Below the pieces are notes generated by a model, which searched no databases, was not told the DNA's origin, and saw only the letters and a program-made list of their open reading frames with translations. Below are positions 24,000-35,892 of a stretch of 64,000 nucleotides of DNA, piece after piece. Source of the stretch: Nelumbo lutea (lineage: Eukaryota; Streptophyta; Magnoliopsida; Proteales; Nelumbonaceae); the NCBI GenBank assembly GCA_022828595.1, contig JAKGHH010000003.1, forward strand, positions 15,562,934-15,626,933, in the 5' to 3' direction. Position numbers and translations under genes: made by a program. Positions within the stretch are counted from its first letter, which is position 1. The number at the start of each line of letters is the position of its first letter.

Positions 24000-24706
24000 T
24001 TTATGCGTCAAGGGGAGCTCGGAAGTCTTCTGTTCTAAAACTTAAACAGTGGTTGGGTTACGCGCCGGACCCGTTGTAGGCAATTCATGATCGTGCAGCA
24101 GATCAGAACCGCTCATTTTGAATCTTATCCTCTTGGCCGATAGGATTGGAGGTTGATATGGGAGCGGATCTGTTAGTATCAAACTCCGCACATCATAGGC
24201 TTGTTGAAATCTATCCATAACAGTAACACTTGAACAAGCTGCATTTATTATTCACATTAATTTTCCGAGAACTCAGATCTGGAATTCTGGATTCGGTTGA
24301 TACATAATCCAAAGAATTTCTGTTTTCCAAAATTACAAATGATACAGACTGTTAGGGACACGTGGCAAAGAAAAGGATGAATTCTCCTGCAATTTTGCAA
24401 ATTGGAGGGGAGGGATATTAGGGCTTGATCATTTCCGGCCAATGATTCCGATCATCCGATGTGCATTGCGTGGAATTAGAAATAACACGAAATGATAATC
24501 CTTAATCGACGGTACGAAATTCACGCAGATGGTAAACAACGGAACCTCCGGAGAGAGGCCGGAAAGAAAATCCATGTGGCTGCTCTCACTCAATGATACA
24601 TTCTAGACAGTTTGATCTAAAACATAGATTGAGGGGGGTGTCCTTGTCCGCATCACACCTACACCATGTGACAGGTACACACTACACAATCCACAGTTTT
24701 TTTAAA
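24000..24706. other. Upstream region of the 314-aa gene, no other gene seen
   Basis: Mixed-composition sequence expected to hold the promoter and 5' UTR of the minus-strand gene. No TATA box could be assigned with confidence. Confidence 0.45.
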
Positions 24707-24716
24707 TTGTGAATAG

Positions 24717-25221
24717 ACATGTTCATGGCCCGGGCCGGGTTAGGCCCGGCTTTCACTCTGTATTAATAGATTATTTTAAGGTCTAAGCCCGAGCCCGACT
24801 TGACCATCGGGCCTATAATTTGGGTCCAAGCCTGGCCCTCATAAAAAGCCCGAAGTCCGGGCCTGGGCCTGAGTCCGAAATTTAGCCCATGTTGTTACTA
24901 TTACTGAAGTGGCTGAATAGAGAGAGAGAAATTATAAAGAAAAAATTAAAAAATGTATATATTAAATTATAAATATATATTATTTATATATTTTATATAA
25001 TATATAAAATACATATTATGTATTTTATAAAATATATAATGCTAAGTCGAGCCAGGTCGGGCTCGGGTTGGGCTTTTTTGACAAATCCCGAGCCCGACCT
25101 GTAACACAGTCGGGCTTACTATGTTAGGCCTGAGGTCAGGCCCGCGGGCCTAATTACATGACCAAGCCCGACCGGGGTGCGGGTCGGGCCATCGGGCTAC
25201 CCAGCCCATGAACAGGTCTAG
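24717..25221. mobile_element. GC-rich TIR element with 9-10 bp target duplication (MULE-like MITE)
   Basis: A 505-bp element whose ends, GACATGTTCATGGCC and (minus strand) GACCTGTTCATGGGC, are inverted repeats. It is flanked by TTGTGAATAG at 24707-24716 and 25222-25231. A 9-10 bp duplication fits Mutator-like elements. Both arms are built from degenerate CCCGAGCCCGAC units around an AT-rich core (24940-25040). There is no coding capacity. Confidence 0.75.
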
Positions 25222-25437
25222 TTGTGAATAGATTGTGTGGACGGGATGAGTTCATATTTATAGTGGCATTAAAATGGTATGGTGTGGATTAGTTCATATC
25301 ACACTTTTTTATTCTACATATCTCATATATATTTTATAGAAGATCTATATATTCAATCATGTTATTTAATGTTTACATTTTATATAGTAAATAAATTGAA
25401 AAAAAAGGCATCAATAAAATAATATTTTGGCAAGTAT

Positions 25438-26265
25438 TGTGATTAAGGGTGATTGGCCCGACCTAGTATAAAGGGGACACGTGGACACAACTTGACCAAG
25501 AGATGACAACTCAGCCCGACATGCCTAGTTCGCAATAGTTGAGCACGAACCCCCAACCAGTTCGGCATTAAGTCACCTCGGGACAAGGCCACCTCGGTCC
25601 CAAGGCACTTCGGCATTTAGTCATTTCGAAACTAAAAAGTATCAACTCGGGGATACCGATCCAGACCACTACGTGGCAACAGAATTGAGCTCGGACCCCC
25701 AACCAGTTCGGCATTAAGTCACCTCAGGACAAAGCCACCTCGGTCCTAAGGCACTTCGACATTTAGTCAGTTTGGAACTAAAAAGTATCAGCTCAGGGAT
25801 ACCGATCCAGACCACTACGTGGCAACCTCGGAAATCTCTCTAATAGACCCCAAACCTCGCGGGATCATGCCGCATAACGGCAAGCCTTATCTCCTCCCCG
25901 CCCGGTTCGGGAGGAATTGATAAGCCTTATCAGTTGGTAGCATTATCTTCTAATTAAAGTGGAAACGGATCCCATCATGACGAAGATCTCGGAACCGATC
26001 TGCAAAACCCGCGAGGACTAAGCTATATAAAGGCTCCAACCCCGAGGGCATAAGGTACATGTGATTTCTCTGCTCTTTAGCTCTCTATATTTCCAAAAAG
26101 CTACTTCAGCTTGCAACAAGCTTACTAACTTAAGCATCAGAGCAACCTCGCCGGACTAGCCACCTCGGGTTCTCTGGTCTTATCTTGTAGATCCACCTAT
26201 CTCGCCGACCGACTGGAATCCAGATCATCCTCCAGCAGGGAGCAGTCAGGTCGCACTACATCAAA
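25438..26265 (+). mobile_element. Probable solo LTR, Ty3/gypsy-like, boundaries approximate
   Basis: The region differs in composition from the flanks (GC-rich, many CCTCGG motifs). It contains a TATA box with leader (CTATATAAAGGCTCC at about 26022), a CTCTGCTCTTTAGCTC stretch and a likely terminus near GCACTACA. This layout is typical of long plant gypsy LTRs. No PBS, internal domain or partner LTR was found. The flanking duplication was not identified. Confidence 0.55.
25541..25829. repeat. Tandem duplication, 146-bp unit, two copies, inside the LTR-like region
   Basis: The two copies start GAGCACGAACCCCCAACCAG (25541) and GAGCTCGGACCCCCAACCAG (25687). Both run through CCTCGGTCC and ACCGATCCAGACCACTACGT. 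They differ at roughly a dozen positions. Repeated U3 enhancer blocks are common in LTRs. Confidence 0.8.
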
Positions 26266-26269
26266 TTGC

Positions 26270-26990
26270 ATTTTTTAAATAATTAAAAAGTATTATTTTA
26301 AATAAAAAATAATATTTAAATAATGAAAAAAATAGTGAAAAAGGATAATCATCGGAGTAATTGGACCAATGTAATGTAACACAGGTGCGTTACACTGAAA
26401 CCTTCCCACAAAAAATTGGGGTGTGGCCCCATCCCTGTCCACACTATTTTGTAGACGGGGCCGCCCACACATAGCAGAACACCATATCTTACCATGGACA
26501 TGATCAAAACGGTCCCGTCCACGATATTTACACACCACCAAACGCCACCTGGTTTAAAGATATGGGCTTCTAGGGGACGACTTTAAATGGAGAAGTTGCA
26601 ATTTGTTACTTGTTTGAGACGAGAGTTGTGTATTAGTGTAGCTTCTTTCTTTCGCGTTTTCCTTTGCATTGTTGTATGGGCTTTGCTTTATAGTTTAAAG
26701 TAGCAGTGATCATGGGGCGGGCCAAGCTTTGCACGCCCGACCTGTACTGGGGTTATGAGTTTGAAATATAAGCCCGAGCCCAGGTCTATACAGGCCTGGG
26801 CCGGGGTGGTCATGACTCTCGAATTATGTCTTTCATATATAAAACATTATACATATAAAAGACATATAGCATGCATATAAATTTATTTTATACATTATCT
26901 AATATAAAATATTAACCATAATATAAATTATGCGTATCATATTATAATATTAATATATAAAATATATATAATGTAATATCATGTAACATG

Positions 26991-27056
<66 letters not shown>

Positions 27057-27660
27057 GTCGGTAGGGGTGTATTAGGCTATATCGGTACTTTTTTTTTTTA
27101 CTTTTTTATTTTTTCAAAACCGGTTCAACGGGGCCAGTTTAAGACTCTTCCACCCCCTAAACCAGTCAGAAACTCGATACACCCTCTTTAGGGGCGTATC
27201 GAGGAACTCCCGAAATGATACATATCGATATTTTGAACCTTATATATATATATGTGTGTGTATGTGTGTGTTCAGCTCGAGCCTGAACACAAAACCCATG
27301 CCCAAATCTATAATTTTCAGGCCTAACTTGTACAGGTCGGGCTGAAATGATTACCCCTAGTTTAAAGGAATTAGAACATAAATAAGGCTGATTTGGATCC
27401 GATGATATGTAATATATATAATAATGCATTAATATATATTTTATATATGGCATTTTATATTTATATACCTTTTTCTATATATGTATAAGTTAAAGAATAA
27501 GTAGTTTTTATTTTATTTTATTTTAATGGATGTAAAGTAGAATGGGACCAATTTGAACTTTCAATAATCGGAATAGATTCAGGTGTAGCTAAATCCAATC
27601 CAATTATAGCGCTAACATGATATGTTGAAAAAGATGGATCAAAGTTAAGGTGATATTTGG
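26270..27660. other. Repeat-rich intergenic DNA, no gene
   Basis: It holds a degraded relative of the GGGCC-rich element (left part about 26715-26815, right part about 27270-27360 ending ATTACCCCTAG). It also has a CT/AT microsatellite and a segment ending ATTTTGAACCTTA at about 27236 that resembles a family B end. Confidence 0.5.
26995..27057. repeat. (CT)n-(AT)n compound microsatellite
   Basis: About 21 CT units followed by about 10 AT units. Confidence 0.9.
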
Positions 27661-27899
27661 CGTGTCTTTTCAGTGCGTCTTTTGGTCTACAAAAGTTTAA
27701 AAGACCAAAAAATGGTCTTTTTCCCTTCGTATCATGTAGGCCAAAAGACCCGAAGATGAGTGCTGGAGAAACTGAAAATATCAAAAAACGGGAAGCTTTA
27801 AATGAAGGTTTTGGTCTTTCCGTGGTGAAAATAGCTTTTTCATCTGTTTTTAACAGTCAATTAGACCATGATGTGAATCAAATGAAAGCAAATTTGGTG

Positions 27900-28042
27900 C
27901 TTACAAAAGTGTGCTTATACCATTCTCACCGCCCTTTTCAACCATGTATTAAGAATATCTCCAATAAAAAATATAAATATGGAGATGTTCTCAGTGCATG
28001 GTGAAAAAGGCTATGAGAATGGTGTAAACACAATTTTGTGAG
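27900..28042. repeat. Long inverted repeat (62-bp arms, 18-bp loop)
   Basis: The left arm (27900-27962, ending AATATCTCC) and right arm (27981-28042, beginning GGAGATGTTCTC) are complementary over about 62 bp with some 15 mismatches. It is likely the centre of a hairpin transposon. Similar phrases (CCATTCTCACAGTGCAT, GGGAACATCTTCCC) occur at about 36940-36985. Confidence 0.65.
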
Positions 28043-28184
28043 AACTGAATTCACCATCTAACCAAACAGTCTTGGTCTTTAAAGATAAGAGTCCAAAATC
28101 TCAATCCATTTTCTTATCTATTGGATTGTTGAAAGATCTACCTAAAAAGAATTACCAAACAGCCCGCAATTAACCTTCTCTGGA

Positions 28185-28485
28185 TTCTCTTTTGATATGA
28201 TGAAAAGACACGATAAAAAAAAATTATAACCAATCAATTAACCTATTTTCATCAAATTTTACAAGGGTTTTGATTGCTCAAAACATTTCCAGCCCTTAAT
28301 TAACCTTCTCTGGTTTCTGTTTTGAGTTCTACTATTATGAATTTATGATGGAAAGACATGATAAAAAAAAAAATTATAATCAATCAATTCGTATCATAAA
28401 AGAACCAGTCATGTAAATTTTTATCAAATTTTATAAGGGTTTTGATTGGTCAAAACCTTTCCGGTGTCATATCTTTCCACATCAT
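28185..28485. repeat. Tandem pair of a short MITE-like unit
   Basis: Unit 1 (about 28198-28292) and unit 2 (about 28350-28485) both carry GA-AAGACA-GATAAAAA, an ATCAATCAATT-like block and CAAGGGTTTTGATTG. Unit 2 begins GATGGAAAGACATGATA and ends TGTCATATCTTTCCACATC, giving an inverted repeat. A related end lies at 36781-36835 in inverse orientation (GGAAAGGATATGATACTCC, TTGACCAATCAAAAC). Confidence 0.55.
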
Positions 28486-28499
28486 AGGTTTTTCGATCT

Positions 28500-29370
28500 C
28501 TATATGAGGTATGGTGATTTAAAACTCTATCATCTCAGATTGCAAGACCCTTTGCATGGTTTTCGCTTTTCAGCAAGCCTTAATCTCCCCACATCCTTTG
28601 TGCGTAGAGTCTGGATCTGCTCTCGCAGAGCACTCCTCACAGCAGTTTCACAGCATGTTCTAATCGTATATCGGGAGCATTTCCTGGATTTACATGTAAT
28701 TGTAATATTCGATAGGATGTCTATGAGATCGGTGTTAAGGTTCTTGTGCAGGCAACATGGCAATTCACAATATTTGCTAAATTTTCTGTGATGTTCAAAC
28801 AACAATCACATGATCTTTAATTCCTGATTTTCTCAACTCTGTACTTTTTTTATAGATGATTTGATGCGATGAATTAGCAAAAGAATAATTATTAGGCATT
28901 GGCCCCGCTGAACAGAACTAGGTTCAGTTCCTCTGAAATCGAAATACATGCACGGCATGTGCATGTTGCTTGGGCCCCCAGACCATCATATGCATCCAAT
29001 TTCCCTAACCAACTCTTAGGCCCATACCTCAACTTTTTACACGATCAGATCCAAGCAAGAGGTCCACTAGCAAAGTCCTATAAAGCCCACCAATTTTAGA
29101 CGCAAATCCACAGGTCCACGAATAATGTGCAATGTTACCAGATTAAACCAAATGAAACTTAGAAAAATAACTTGTTTTATGGCCCATTCATTTAATTGAT
29201 TTTAGGACTAGTTAAATCATTCGATCACTGGTTTAAATCAATATTGGCAGGGGTGCTCATAAATAATAAAAAAACCGAACAAAATCTAGTTAATCGAATC
29301 AATTGGTTCAATTTATACAACAGGCAGCCCATCCCCAAACCTTGTTGTAAACATAATTTGATCTAGGGGT
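28500..29370. other. Intergenic; open frames without recognisable product
   Basis: About 28620-28690 matches 36915-36985 (CTGCTC, CCTCACA, TTCTCACAG-like, GGGAGCATTTCC). This shared stretch explains the overlapping 90-95 codon frames on both strands as repeat sequence, not a gene. Confidence 0.45.
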
Positions 29371-29371
29371 G

Positions 29372-29815
29372 TTCACAGGTTGGTTCAGTTCGATTTCATG
29401 TTATTTGTCCAATCAAATCGATCTGTTTTGAGAAATTAACTACTTAAAACTGATCAATCATTAATGAAAACCGATCAACTTTAATTGTGTCAATTTGAGT
29501 CAATTTGATGAAATAACCCAAAACTAGTTTGTTAAACTAAGAAACATGATTTGATTGGATAAAAAATTTAAAACAATAAAGTTAAAATTAATAATTATAA
29601 TAATATTATTAAAATTTAAATTTAAAATATAAAATATTTTAAAATAAGAAATATGAAAAATTTCCCATTTTTATATAAAAAATTTTAATTTAAAATATAA
29701 AACATTATCATAAATATATATAATCGGATCATATCGATTATACATAATGTATGAATCGAAGCCGACTAAAAATAATTAAAAACCTAATAATTCGGGTCTT
29801 ACGAACAATCCTAAT
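29372..29815. mobile_element. Possible TIR element with AT-rich core
   Basis: It starts TAGGGGTGTTCACAGG and ends near ACGAACAATCCTA (minus strand TAGGATTGTTCGT). Repeated TTGATT and ACTAAAA-like motifs and an AT-rich core lie between. No target duplication was confirmed. Confidence 0.35.
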
Positions 29816-29819
29816 TCCT

Positions 29820-31030
29820 AATTCAGGCAGAAACCTGATCAACTAACAAGTTGGCACCTGGCATGCTCATATATATAATCATAATATTAAACTGTTAGCA
29901 CCCGTAAATGGTGGTCTGGAAATCAAACCATAAAGAAATGCGTCCAGTTGCTAAAGTTTGCCTGGTTGAACTGTACACAACTGCCACAAGACAAAACCAC
30001 TCCAATACCTTAATCCAGTAAACCATTAAAGAAGGATAGTAAAAGTGTCGAGATGAAAATTGACTAGACTCATTATGGTCTATTAATACGAAAACGCCCT
30101 GTTCCATCATAATTTCGAATTTTAAATCTGGGGACCGCGATGTTGGGCGTTGAGAAATAATCCAAAAGAGTCATCGCGATTGGTGTGGCTCGTGTCATTG
30201 ACTCATTTCAGAGGACTCCTTTAGTCCTTTTTTTTTTATTGTGCTTCTTCCTGCAAAAGTTTTTCGTTCGGTGGGTGGGAGCCAAGAAAACTGACAGGGA
30301 TATGCAACCTCACATGCCCTGAAACCGTACTCGCCATTAATAAGCAAACCCAAAAAAAAAGAAAAAAAATAGTAATATTAGTTAGTGTTTACAGTGGGGA
30401 GAGTCAGTACTACTCACTACTCACTCAGTACTCAGTGGTGGTATTGTAATTGGTGGACCAAAAGTCATTGGCGTAACATCAGGATCAGGGGTTGGCGTTG
30501 GGGATTGATTGCTTTCGCGGTTACATCAATTCACTTTTCGGGATGGTCTTTTGCATGGAAAAAGATATTCTTGGATTTCTGCCGCCCGCTCACACGCGTT
30601 CGCTGTAACTGCAGATGCGAGACGCCGAGAGGCCCGAGACCTTAGAAATCTATCTATACATACTTCGTTTATTTATCAAGGCTGTCAAAATCAAATCAAA
30701 TCACTTGATCATCCCCACCGCCACCTTAGCGTACGCTTCGTTCAGAAATCATATCACTCGGATCAGAATTATATAATATCAGTTTTTACCTCCTCCCTTC
30801 AATTTTTTCAGACTGATAACCGATTTGGGCGCGTCTCGTTCTATATGTTTAAAATGACAGAAATACGCTTTCAAAAAGAAACTGACAGAAAATACTCCAT
30901 GCCTTATAGATTTTTACCCATGCTGTCAATGGGTTGCGTCTGCTTCGGTACAGGGTGTATCGGTCCCAGCCCGATTATTAATGGGTCGAAACAGGATAAT
31001 CGGGTTTGACCCATAACACCTGATTATACT
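29820..31030. other. Intergenic; 166-codon open frame without support
   Basis: A frame at 30509-31009 (plus) is open but shows no motif, codon bias or splice context. I list the region as non-genic with low certainty. Confidence 0.4.
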
Positions 31031-31033
31031 TAG

Positions 31034-31378
31034 GCGTCGTTCGTTTCTCAAGAGGCTATTTATCTGGATAAGTGCATTTATCACTTACTTGACCGGGTAT
31101 TTTTTAGTAAAATTTATATAGGTAAATGAGGTTTTTCAACTTTTTCATGTTCTTTTTGTCTTATTCATTTTCTTGAATAAATAGTTAAATCTTGCATTTT
31201 TTTGGCATTCTTACCCTTGAATTCAAGTCTATGCTTTTTAGATTATATTGTTTTTAATAGGTATTTTTGACAAATTGCATTCCGAGCGGTTACTCTCCAC
31301 TCAAGACTTTTCAAATCGGAAAAGGTAACACTTACCCAACAACAAACTAATACCTAGGGAAAACGATATTTATTGTCA
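31034..31378 (+). mobile_element. TIR element related to 3390-3525
   Basis: The left end GGCGTCGTTCGTTTCTC with TTTATCTGGATAAGTGCATT matches the minus-strand start of the 3390-3525 fragment. The right side contains TTACCCAACAACAAACTAAT, but the terminus is not clear. Confidence 0.4.
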
Positions 31379-31524
31379 GTCCCACCTAAATCCTCAAAAA
31401 GAACATAGAGGAATCGGTAAATGGGATTGTATGAGAGAGTCTCCCTCCAATAGAATCCCGGAAACGGCCTTACCATCTATAATTTCTTAGGTTAAAAACA
31501 ATACTTCATTTCTTATAATATAAT

Positions 31525-31745
31525 CAAGGTTCAAAATATTAATACACCCCAATACACCGTACTCAGCTTTTCACCAACGCACTTCATATTTTCTTTTAAT
31601 TTTTCCCAAAATTTTATAGGTGGGTAGTCATAGAAAGGTCTGCCCCGTGTTATATTAAAATATTAATATACTTAATATTTCACATATTGGTGTTGGGTCA
31701 ATACTATACAATACACCACAATATGTGAGAAAATTTTGAACATTG
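31525..31745. mobile_element. MITE family B (hAT-like), copy 3
   Basis: A 221-bp element begins CAAGGTTCAAAATATT and ends AAAATTTTGAACATTG. The 8-bp duplication is AATATAAT (31517-31524) versus AATATAAC (31746-31753). No coding capacity. Confidence 0.75.
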
Positions 31746-31759
31746 AATATAACTTTAAT

Positions 31760-33970
31760 AAAATCATCAACAGAAAATAAAAAATTGTTTATATATTGAT
31801 AAAACAAGTGTTTTTAACCAAAATTATCTTATATATATATTATATAATAGATTGCTTATATATTGATAAAACAAGAAACAAGTGTTTCTTGTAAATTTTA
31901 ATTTACAAGAAAACCAGGAGACCTTTCATATATTATTAATTATATAATAAATTCAGGTCTTAATTGGCTCAGAACAACAAAAACCAGTTCCGATCGAATT
32001 ATTAATCAAGACAAAACCACAGACCGGAACCAACATAATGATCGGTTGGTTCGGTTATGTATGGTAGACACGGCCCATGCATTGACAACCCTTTTACCAT
32101 CAGGAAACAGTGGCTTCGTTGTCCTATAAACTCATGGATGTGCCCCAATCACTCCCTTTTTCTTTTATTTTTTGTCCAATTGTACAAATGCATCATCTTT
32201 CATGGATGGAAATTATGGAAAAATGATGTTAGGCACCTTGAGGAAACCATCATTCATGGATGGTTATGGATCTTCTAGGCACTTTCCATGATAGTTTTAT
32301 TGTGAATTATTGTCCTAGTGCTAAAATTAAATATTGTGTGTGTCAATTAGGCTATATTTTCTCCTTTCCGCCTTTTAATATCTTCCATTACTTTTCCCTT
32401 CAAAGTACCTGAATGGTTAAAGACTTAAAAAATATGGTATGGCTGGTGGCCTCTTCATTGGAAGGACGACAATTATAGGTTTAATTTTCTTAGGTTAAAT
32501 TCATAGGGTTGTATTGTTTTTTGGTTTATCAATCATAGGATAAAGATTAAGGTTTCATAGTTAACAGTGGAGAAAAAATTTTAAAACTGGTGATGCGTGA
32601 TCTAGTTGATGAGGTTCTCTAGTTGAGTTGCAAAAGGATAGAATCGGAATGTCTGGTTTGCTTTATTCGGGGTAGATACTCTAATGCTTAAGTTAAGTCA
32701 GAGAAGAGTGTTTGGAGAGATAAAAAGCAAATAAGTTTGAGAACAGTGAGAACTAAATTGTGCTTACCTTTTCTAAAGAATGGGTGCTCTTTTATATAGG
32801 TCCAGTTTACTGTGGTCTTCACATAGCACGTCTAGATTATCGACCCATCTAATTCGAAGGTGGTTTTATGCCCGGAAGCAGACTCTGCATAAAACAGTAA
32901 TACTTATTTGGTTGCCTCCAAAGCGGATGAGGCATGACTCAGTTCCGCTGATGTTGTGACATAAGCCCGGAAGAATCGGAGATGATAACCCGCTTGTGAG
33001 GTTGCTAGGCATGTCATGCAGGTTGCTAATTGGGCCACAGTCAGATTGACGGAGGCAGGTCGCCACTTACGCCAACCTAACACTATTTGGGGCTCACAGA
33101 TTGGCCTGCCGAGGTGGGGTCAAAGAGGCCAAGACGGGTGCAATGTGTCCAATGTTTACATAGCACTGAGGTGTCACTTGACTGTTCTATATTGCTACAT
33201 GTCACGATGTCATTAAAAGGCAAAATCATCCCTCATAAAAAATTATTTGCTTATTACAATCATCATACATATAAGGAAAGTAAATCTTCTTGTTTACTGG
33301 CCTATGACCCTCACATACCATTTGCTTCTCTCTCCCTCTCTGTCCATCCTCTAGTCATTATTATTTTAGAGTATAATTAGTGACTGATGTCAAATACGCA
33401 AGTATTGATAACTTCAAAATGAAGTAAAGTTTTTCATACAGCTAAGCAACCTACAACATCAACAAGAGAAGAGAGACTACAATTATGCAGTACAAGTCCT
33501 CTCTAAATTGACATAGAATGGGTGACCAAAAAATGGTTTCATTCACATTTATGCAGGTATTGAGTTTAATTACTACGAGAATGGCATCATTAAGTTGGGA
33601 CCCTCAAAGGAACCAAAGCCATTTGCATTGCAGATCATGGTATCATGAGAGTGGTCCTAGCAAATTAAATAATGTATACTAGCGAGCATATACGTTATTC
33701 CTAGGGAACAAAATGTTTTCATCATCAATTATTAATGTAGACAAGTGAGCTTCTTTGACTTTTCCCATAAGATTATTTCCAATAGCTTGGTTAATTGAAC
33801 TACTGAAGTACCTTCTTTATGGAGAAAAGAAGGAAAAACAATAAAAAGCAATATCTTCCCATATTAAAGAAACAATCTTTTCAAGAGAGCATATTGGCTC
33901 ATGAACTTCTAAGCACCCTGGTTGGAAGGAAAACTTTGTTTTTTATAACAAAAGTAAGTTTGTTCATAAC
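31760..33970. other. Intergenic, no gene recognised
   Basis: AT-rich sequence with short open frames only. A slightly GC-richer block at 32860-33190 stays open for 60-97 codons in overlapping frames but has no recognisable domain. Confidence 0.45.
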
Positions 33971-33979
33971 CTCATACAT

Positions 33980-34380
33980 AGGGGTGTCAATTGGACGAGG
34001 TTTGGTCCAATCCAATTCAGTCCAATGTAAGTCCATTATAAATGAATTAGGTCCAGTCCAATCCAATGAATATTTTGGACCGGTCCAATTCAATGTTGGG
34101 ACTGTTCAGTAAGTTTAAATTCATTTTGATTTAGATTGGTTTTAACTCAAATCTGGTCCATTGACATTTATATTCTTATCTTATATCAATGGGCTAAATA
34201 TTGGCTTAATCTAACCCAATCTAATATAAATTTATTATAGACAGACCAGGTCTAATCCAATCTAATAAATATTTTAGACCATATTGGTCCAAGTAAATGT
34301 CTTATTAGTCCATCCAATATATACAAATTGATTTTGGACTGCACAGAATCTAATCCAAAACTGGTGTATTGACACCCTTA
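33980..34380. mobile_element. TIR element with 9-bp target duplication (MULE-like MITE)
   Basis: A 401-bp element begins AGGGGTGTCAATTGG and ends ATTGACACCCTTA. The flanking 9-mers are CTCATACAT (33971-33979) and CTCAAACAT (34381-34389), one mismatch. The interior repeats GGTCCAATCCAAT-like motifs in both orientations and carries no gene. Confidence 0.7.
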
Positions 34381-34417
34381 CTCAAACATCTAATGAATGT
34401 TCACAATGATTTCCTTG

Positions 34418-34526
34418 GGCTCAATTTAGAAGGAGTACAGATAGGAATATGTAGAATGCAAAATCATATATTTTGTATGTATTTACACTATACATATTTG
34501 TATTTATACTCTTTCCAAACTGAGCC
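34418..34526. mobile_element. MITE family A, copy 4
   Basis: It begins GGCTCAATTTAGAAGG and ends CCAAACTGAGCC, flanked by the 3-bp repeat TTG (34415-34417, 34527-34529). Three-base duplications and short Tourist-like palindromes suit PIF/Harbinger. Confidence 0.7.
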
Positions 34527-34954
34527 TTGGTTTCAATTTCTACCACCCAAAGGGCTGAAAAAAGGCAGCCGGCCTTTGTCACCCTATCTCTATATATGCA
34601 ACTGTAGGTAGAGTCATGTACATTAATTTATAAGCTCCTCTAATGTTTTACAAGAATAAAAGAAAAGTTAAAAGCCAACACTTTACAACGCAACAAAAAG
34701 TACCCAGAAAAAACCAACACTTCTACTAGTTTTTTTTTTTCCTCCAAGGGGCTATACAACGGGGTTAGTCCATTTCAGATCCAATTTTTAAAACGCATCT
34801 GACCCCATTCAGCACCTGGCTTATGACTTATTAGTTCAGATCTGAAAATTTATTTCAGATCCAAATTCAAATGCATTTTCAAACAGTTTTGACATTTGAA
34901 AAGTAACGTTTTTAAACTTCAGACGTTTAAAAAATGTTATCAAATGTCCCCTAA

Positions 34955-35063
34955 GACTCGGTTTGGGAGGAATACAAATACAAATATGTAGAATGAAAAA
35001 CCTTGTATTTTATATATATTTATACCATATATATTTGTTTTTGTACTCATTCAAAATTGAGCC
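34955..35063. mobile_element. MITE family A, copy 5
   Basis: It begins GACTCGGTTTGGGAGG and ends CAAAATTGAGCC, flanked by TAA on both sides (34952-34954, 35064-35066), the classic PIF/Harbinger duplication. Confidence 0.75.
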
Positions 35064-35161
35064 TAAAGGGAGAAAACTTGGAATAAAAAAATACGGAGAA
35101 AGAGTGGCACTATAAAATCCTAACTTATTAACAATTATATATATTTCTTTTGTAAATGCAT

Positions 35162-35257
<96 letters not shown>

Positions 35258-35466
35258 AAATTGAGCCTAAAGGGAGAAAACTTGGAATAAAAAAAAAATA
35301 CGGAGAAAGAGTGGCACTATAAAATCCTAACTTATTAACAATTATATATATTTCTTTTGTAAATGCATTATATATATATATATATCAAAATTGAGCCTAA
35401 AGGGAGAAAAGTTAGAATAAAAAAATACGGAGAAAGAGTGGCACTATAAAATCCTAACTTATTAAC

Positions 35467-35521
<55 letters not shown>
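35051..35521. repeat. Triplicated 130-bp unit separated by CT/TA microsatellites
   Basis: Copies start TCAAAATTGAGCCTAAAGGG at 35051, 35255 and 35385. Each runs through TACGGAGAAAGAGTGGCAC to AATTATATATAT, and each ends in a TA tract. The first also holds about 20 CT units. The unit starts inside the right end of a family A MITE, so the duplication postdates that insertion. Confidence 0.85.
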
Positions 35522-35522
<1 letters not shown>

Positions 35523-35892
35523 TTGATAAAGGAGACATGCCCGTATCATTAGGCAAAAAGAACTATATATTGATTTCTATTATGAAATATAGGGATTTCT
35601 CTGTCTTCTCACTAGGGATGAAGCAAGTTTATTAGAAATTGAGGATGTGCCATCAGTCCCCTCTCTAAAGAATGATAAACCAAAGATATAAAATATTCTA
35701 TATTTATATCAAACTATATACCACTATGTAACATTATATAATAAGATTATATAAGAAGTCTGATGCCATACAATAATAATAAACAGGGCAAGAGTTCAGT
35801 CAGCAAGACAAGTAATTTGTGGAGAAGTCTAAATAATACAGGAATTATTTGCATGGCAACTTACTTTGGAGTTTTATTCCTCTCCAATTAAA

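Noticed and set aside
25541..25829. Tandem repeats that might suggest a CRISPR-like array
   Set aside because: Two long contiguous copies without spacers, in plant DNA. They fit LTR enhancer duplication.
26988..27191. Frames rich in Ser-Leu and Tyr-Ile repeats, here and at 35010-35556
   Set aside because: Translations of CT and TA microsatellites.
28504..28805. Overlapping 91-95 codon frames on both strands
   Set aside because: Part matches another locus at 36915-36985 as repeat DNA; no protein family recognised.
30509..31009. 166-codon open frame
   Set aside because: No recognisable domain, no supporting context or splice sites, and mixed composition.
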